Source: Flavobacteriaceae bacterium
GTDB taxonomy: Bacteria; Bacteroidota; Bacteroidia; Flavobacteriales; Weeksellaceae
DNA length: 64,000 nucleotides
Assembly (NCBI GenBank): GCA_018260565.1
Contig: JAGLAZ010000004.1
Span: 97,467 to 161,466, forward strand
Reading direction: 5' to 3'
Positions 60,785-64,000 of this stretch are shown here, piece by piece; position 1 is the stretch's first letter; the number at the start of each line of letters is the position of its first letter. The notes beneath the pieces were generated by a model. The model saw only the letters and a list, made by a program, of their open reading frames with translations, was not told the origin of the DNA and made no database searches. Both the position numbers and the translations under genes were made by a program.

Positions 60785-61315
60785 TTATGAAGGATCTACT
60801 AAAAATAGTGGCTGATCATATTCTACTGGAGAAGAATCATCGACTAAAATTTTAACTATTTTCCCTTTTATTTCAGCTTCTATCTGGTTAAATAATTTCA
60901 TGGCTTCTATCACGCAAACTACAGTACTAGGTGTAACATCATCCCCTACATTCACAAACACAGGCTTATCTGGAGATGGTTTTCTATAAAAAGTTCCAAT
61001 CATAGGGGAGCGTATAACAGTATATTTATCTTCCCCAGATGCTGTAGCATTATTGCCTGATGTGGATGATGCTTGGGTGTTGTTTTCCACAGGTGCTGCA
61101 GCAGGTGCTGCAGCAGGTGCTGCAGCAGCTAGGTTTCCGACTGCTGGTGCAGATTGATATATAGGCGTTTGCATTTGCATCGGCATCGTTGGATATTCAG
61201 GGCCTGCAAGAGGAGTTTTAATGGTTATTTCAAAATCTTTGGTTTTGTATTTAACTTCAGACACTTCAGATTTTGCTACAAAATCTATTAAATCTTGTAT
61301 TTCTTTTATTTCCAT
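60785..61315 (-). CDS. accB: Biotin carboxyl carrier protein of acetyl-CoA carboxylase
   Basis: A 176-residue carrier. The N-terminal helical part (KEIQDLIDFVAKSEVSEVKYK) is followed by an Ala/Pro linker and the biotinyl domain with the target lysine in CVIEAMKLFNQIEAE. The linker contains three copies of AAAP encoded by near-identical 12-base units (about 61085-61125). Gene order accB-accC is standard. No fabH lies between it and rpmF. Confidence 0.95.
   Translation of the reverse strand: MEIKEIQDLIDFVAKSEVSEVKYKTKDFEITIKTPLAGPEYPTMPMQMQTPIYQSAPAVGNLAAAAPAAAPAAAPVENNTQASSTSGNNATASGEDKYTVIRSPMIGTFYRKPSPDKPVFVNVGDDVTPSTVVCVIEAMKLFNQIEAEIKGKIVKILVDDSSPVEYDQPLFLVDPS
61085..61128. repeat. Short tandem repeat in the accB linker
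   Basis: Three units of GGTGCTGCAGCA in tandem on the plus strand encode the Ala-Ala-Ala-Pro linker of the biotin carrier. Copy number could vary without shifting the frame because the unit is 12 bases. Confidence 0.7.
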
Positions 61316-61351
61316 AGGGTTGTTTTATGCATCAAATATAATTAAAACATA

Positions 61352-61379
61352 AAAAAGACCACATCAATCCATGTGGCCT
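61352..61379 (-). terminator. Intrinsic terminator after rpmF
   Basis: Minus strand GGCCACAT and ATGTGGTC pair around a six-base loop with one G-T wobble, followed by six Ts. It separates the DUF177-rpmF unit from accB-accC. Confidence 0.8.
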
Positions 61380-61401
61380 TTCTATGTCTAATGTTTTAAG
61401 A

Positions 61402-61602
61402 CTAAATTTCTTCGGTAGGTACTTCTTTTTCCATCACTACTTTACCTCTATAGTAAAGTTTTCCATCGCTCCAGTGTGCTCTGTGATAAAGGTGAAGCTC
61501 TCCAGTAGTGCTATCTTTTGCCAGCTGAGGCATCTTGGCCTTATAGTGGGTTCTTCTTTTATCTCTCCTTGTGGTGGACTGTCTTCTTTTAGGATGTGCC
61601 AT
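61402..61602 (-). CDS. rpmF: 50S ribosomal protein L32
   Basis: A 66-residue L32 beginning [20 protein letters not shown], the invariant basic start. It lacks the CxxC zinc cysteines found in some L32 proteins. It follows the DUF177 gene by 15 bases, the nearly universal arrangement. Confidence 0.96.
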   Translation of the reverse strand: MAHPKRRQSTTRRDKRRTHYKAKMPQLAKDSTTGELHLYHRAHWSDGKLYYRGKVVMEKEVPTEEI

Positions 61603-61617
61603 TTTCCGGTATCTTTT

Positions 61618-62157
61618 TTAATTATTATTAATATTTTTCAATGCTTCCCATCGTGGATCCGGCATTTGCGGACTATCATCTTGCCTATTTTCCTCTTCGT
61701 AAGGGCTTTTTGGCGCGTATTTTTTTAATCTTTCCAATATTTCTTCATCTATATGCGGGCTCACCTTTTTCATAGGTATGGCCAGCATAACTGCTTCATA
61801 CAAAATCTGAGCAATATTAAAGCTAGTGAAAGCTTCAGGTATAATGATAATTTCTTCATGATCATCATTATACTCTGGACCAAATTTTATTATAACCTTC
61901 ATATCATTGCTGAAAGGATACATAAATTCTTCTCCAGAAATATCACATAATAGTTCTGCTTCTCCTTCTATATGCAGGTAAATCTCAAAAAAAGTACTGT
62001 ATTTTACAAACTTTGTTGTAGCCAGCACATTGGCTTTTTGAAACTCCCTTTCTGTATTGAAATGATCAAAGAACTCGTCTTTAGCCTCAAATTGAAATTC
62101 ATGTGTACCTTCCTTTAGGCCGGTGAAATGAATCTCATACTCTTTTAAGCTTTTCAT
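61618..62157 (-). CDS. YceD/DUF177-family protein
   Basis: A 179-residue acidic protein immediately before rpmF, matching the DUF177 family by position and sequence (LCDISGEEFMYPFSNDMKVIIKFG, and IDEEILERLKKY with an acidic tail). DUF177 proteins are linked to 23S rRNA and L32 supply in other bacteria, though the mechanism is not firmly known. The usual CxRCL cysteine pair is not conserved, with LLCDISGEE in its place. Confidence 0.85.
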   Translation of the reverse strand: MKSLKEYEIHFTGLKEGTHEFQFEAKDEFFDHFNTEREFQKANVLATTKFVKYSTFFEIYLHIEGEAELLCDISGEEFMYPFSNDMKVIIKFGPEYNDDHEEIIIIPEAFTSFNIAQILYEAVMLAIPMKKVSPHIDEEILERLKKYAPKSPYEEENRQDDSPQMPDPRWEALKNINNN

Positions 62158-62167
62158 AATAAGTCTG

Positions 62168-62175
62168 CAAAGGTA
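62168..62175 (-). promoter_or_regulatory. Putative -7 box for the DUF177-rpmF operon
   Basis: Minus-strand TACCTTTG, perfect TAnnTTTG, ten bases before the DUF177 ATG. No -33 TTG seen. Confidence 0.4.
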
Positions 62176-62210
62176 ATATTTTTATCCGAAATGATTTATA
62201 TCTTATCGAA

Positions 62211-63263
62211 TTATTTATGTGATGTGGTTTGAAGTGCATTTCCTATAAGTTCCTGATATTCAGTTCGCCTTTGGTAAATATCAATCGCCATATATATTGC
62301 GTGTAAAAAGCTCTGCGTATCTGCTACACCTTTACCAGCAATGTCATACCCTACTCCATGATCTGGAGAAGTACGCACATAAGGTAATCCTGCTGTATAA
62401 TTTACACCATCATTATAATGTAATGTCTTAAAAGCTACCAATCCCTGATCATGGTACATGGCTAAAACTCCATCATACAAGCTTACATTTTTGGGTTGAA
62501 AAAAACTATCCGCCGCGAAAGGACCGAAAACTAAGTGCCCATTTTCACGAAGTGCTACAAGTGTAGGGCTTATGATTTCCAGCTCTTCTGTTCCTATTTT
62601 CCCACCGTCGCCGGCATGAGGATTTAGTCCTAATACGGCAATTTTAGGTTTTTGAATTTGGAAATCTTGTATTAAAGAGGCAGAAAATGCCTTAACACAC
62701 TGTTTAATTTTTTCTGAAGTTACGCTAGATGGTACATTTTTTAAGGGAATATGATGTGATAGTAAGGCAACCCTAAGATTTTCCTCTGCAAGAACCATCA
62801 GACTTTTTCCTCCTAATTCTTTTTCCAAAAACTCCGTATGACCAGGAAATTCCATACCTGCTTCCATCATTGATTCTTTATGAATAGGAGTAGTAACTAA
62901 AACATCTATAGAATTACTTTTAAGCGCTTCCACAGCAATCTTTAATGCGGAATAAGCAGATTTTGCCCCATGATTACTGCTAACACCAAATTCTGGGACT
63001 TGTGAACCATCCTCCGGAGCAGCTGAGAAAAGAGATAATTTATTATCAGGAAGTTTTTCTAGGCTGGTAATAGTTTGAAAGTTTGTCTGATATTTAAAAT
63101 GACTTTTATGTGCTGTAAATACTTTGGGAGAACCAAAAATTACAGGTGTACATAGGTCCAACAAATTTTTATCTCGGAAAATTTTCAGGATTATCTCTGT
63201 TCCTATGCCGGCAGGATCCCCCATGGTGATACCTACACGAACTTTTTTTTTGAATCCACTCAT
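62211..63263 (-). CDS. pdxA: 4-hydroxythreonine-4-phosphate dehydrogenase
   Basis: A 350-residue enzyme of the DXP-dependent vitamin B6 pathway. It starts VRVGITMGDPAGIGTEIILK; metal-binding histidines are in VTTPIHKESM, GLNPHAGDGGKIG and AMYHDQGL. Full length. Divergent from ribE and followed, 53 bases on, by the DUF177-rpmF pair. Confidence 0.96.
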   Translation of the reverse strand: MSGFKKKVRVGITMGDPAGIGTEIILKIFRDKNLLDLCTPVIFGSPKVFTAHKSHFKYQTNFQTITSLEKLPDNKLSLFSAAPEDGSQVPEFGVSSNHGAKSAYSALKIAVEALKSNSIDVLVTTPIHKESMMEAGMEFPGHTEFLEKELGGKSLMVLAEENLRVALLSHHIPLKNVPSSVTSEKIKQCVKAFSASLIQDFQIQKPKIAVLGLNPHAGDGGKIGTEELEIISPTLVALRENGHLVFGPFAADSFFQPKNVSLYDGVLAMYHDQGLVAFKTLHYNDGVNYTAGLPYVRTSPDHGVGYDIAGKGVADTQSFLHAIYMAIDIYQRRTEYQELIGNALQTTSHK

Positions 63264-63309
63264 TTTTTCTTGTATTTTTGAAGAAAAGCCCTAAAACTCA
63301 TCTATACCA

Positions 63310-63317
63310 CAAAGATA
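63310..63317 (-). promoter_or_regulatory. Putative -7 box for pdxA
   Basis: Minus-strand TATCTTTG, perfect TAnnTTTG, 46 bases before the pdxA ATG. A -33 TTG is not evident at normal spacing. Confidence 0.4.
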
Positions 63318-63354
63318 AATAATAGAGATTTGGGATTAATTTTAATTTAAATAT

Positions 63355-63963
63355 ATGTTTACAGGTATTGTAGAAACAGTGGGTAGTATAATAGAAAAAC
63401 AAATAAATGGTAGTAATATCCGTTTTGCAATTCGCTCTTCTCTTTCATCTTCCTTAAAAATTGACCAAAGCTTATCCCACGATGGATGCTGCCTCACTAT
63501 TACAGAAATAGATAATGATATTCATTATGTAGATGCAATAGCAGAGACATTAGCTAAAACTAATCTGCAACAATGGGAGCCTACTACTCAAATTAATTTA
63601 GAAAGGTGTACGCTCCTAAATGGCCGGCTGGATGGGCATATTGTACAAGGACATGTAGATACTACTGGAGTAATAGAGGAGATAGAACTTTTAGAAGGAA
63701 GCCACTCATTATGGATTTCACATCCAGAAAATAAAGACTTTTATACAGTATCTAGAGGTTCTATTACTGTAAATGGCGTTAGCTTAACTGTCGCAGAAAG
63801 TCTGGATAATAAGTTTAAAGTTTCCATTATCCCTTATACTTGGGATAATACTAACTTTAAGCATCTTAGAAAGGGTGATTCTGTGAATTTAGAGTTTGAT
63901 ATCATAGGAAAATATATAGCAAAAATGGTTCAACAGCAGCTGAATGCCGAATACAAAAAATAA
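63355..63963 (+). CDS. ribE: Riboflavin synthase alpha subunit
   Basis: A 202-residue enzyme that dismutates two 6,7-dimethyl-8-ribityllumazine molecules into riboflavin. It has the two lumazine-binding repeats: MFTGIVETVGSI...SHDGCCLTITEI and GHIVQGHVDTTGVI...TVNGVSLTVAES. Full length. No FMN riboswitch is visible in its 91-base leader. After its stop 37 bases remain in the window with nothing to report. Confidence 0.95.
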   Translation: MFTGIVETVGSIIEKQINGSNIRFAIRSSLSSSLKIDQSLSHDGCCLTITEIDNDIHYVDAIAETLAKTNLQQWEPTTQINLERCTLLNGRLDGHIVQGHVDTTGVIEEIELLEGSHSLWISHPENKDFYTVSRGSITVNGVSLTVAESLDNKFKVSIIPYTWDNTNFKHLRKGDSVNLEFDIIGKYIAKMVQQQLNAEYKK

Positions 63964-64000
63964 CTTTACCACCTTCAATCTTCGTACGCGACTTTTTTTA

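Noticed and set aside
61081-61130. Tandem repeat as a possible CRISPR or regulatory repeat
   Set aside because: It is an in-frame 12-base coding repeat for an Ala/Pro linker in AccB; no spacers.
1-64000. tRNA or rRNA genes, CRISPR arrays, insertion sequences, integrases, prophage genes
   Set aside because: I read the intergenic gaps and recognised none. A tRNA scan was not possible, so a missed tRNA cannot be excluded entirely.

Overview
The window comes from a low-GC (mid-30s percent by eye) chromosome of the Bacteroidota, most likely class Flavobacteriia and probably the Chryseobacterium/Weeksella side of it. The evidence is a gliding-motility lipoprotein (gldH), a type IX secretion type B sorting domain, a type III glutamine synthetase, type III pantothenate kinase, and repeated TAnnTTTG promoter boxes typical of this phylum. 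A DUF6705-like lipoprotein-locus gene points the same way. I recognised no tRNA, rRNA, CRISPR array, phage or complete insertion sequence; the window is mainly core chromosome with two surface-glycan patches and one decaying lipoprotein locus.

Layout. 1-4.9 kb: a tightly overlapping glycosyltransferase operon with a serine-acetyltransferase-like hexapeptide acyltransferase. 5-7.7 kb: beta-carbonic anhydrase, a small membrane-anchored protein and a SulP (probable bicarbonate/sulfate) permease cut by an in-frame stop exactly before its STAS domain. 7.7-16.5 kb: folD-pgi, capA-like, NlpC/P60 lipoprotein, glnN, and an uncharacterised protein with a nucleoside-phosphorylase-like C-terminus. 16.9-20.2 kb: M1 peptidase, coaX, SDR-like protein. 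20.7-25.3 kb: ricT-gldH-PBP1A-tadA operon. 25.5-30.2 kb: FadL/OmpP1 porin, SGNH hydrolase, prs, rplY. 30.2-37.4 kb: Omp85-like protein, SDR, aroA, MazG-like pyrophosphohydrolase, beta-helix lipoprotein, rpmE2, GlmU-like protein. 37.4-46.2 kb: a T9SS type B exported protein, ferritin, small winged-helix-like protein, C1 peptidase, proC, guaB, tsf. 46.3-49.6 kb: small exported protein, accA, gltX. 49.7-54.9 kb: second glycan cluster (stand-alone phosphomannose-isomerase cupin, GT90, GT2, GT-B-like, WaaE-like GT2) followed by rocD. 55-56.8 kb: PspC-PadR pair. 57-59.1 kb: two lipoprotein-type genes broken by homopolymer frameshifts. 59.3-64 kb: accC, accB, rpmF, DUF177 protein, pdxA and ribE.

How the parts fit: fatty-acid initiation (accA, accB, accC), one-carbon/purine/PRPP metabolism (folD, guaB, prs), translation (gltX, tsf, rplY, rpmE2, rpmF, tadA), and envelope building (PBP1A, Omp85, GldH, two GT clusters) are the main themes. 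The most interesting observations are (i) the SulP permease split at the TM/STAS linker, (ii) a broken lipoprotein gene carrying a nine-G tract and a JAB/MPN-like motif, (iii) three related structured intergenic elements placed at 3' ends of genes, and (iv) several perfect palindromes in regulatory gaps. I did not find a clearly new multi-gene system.
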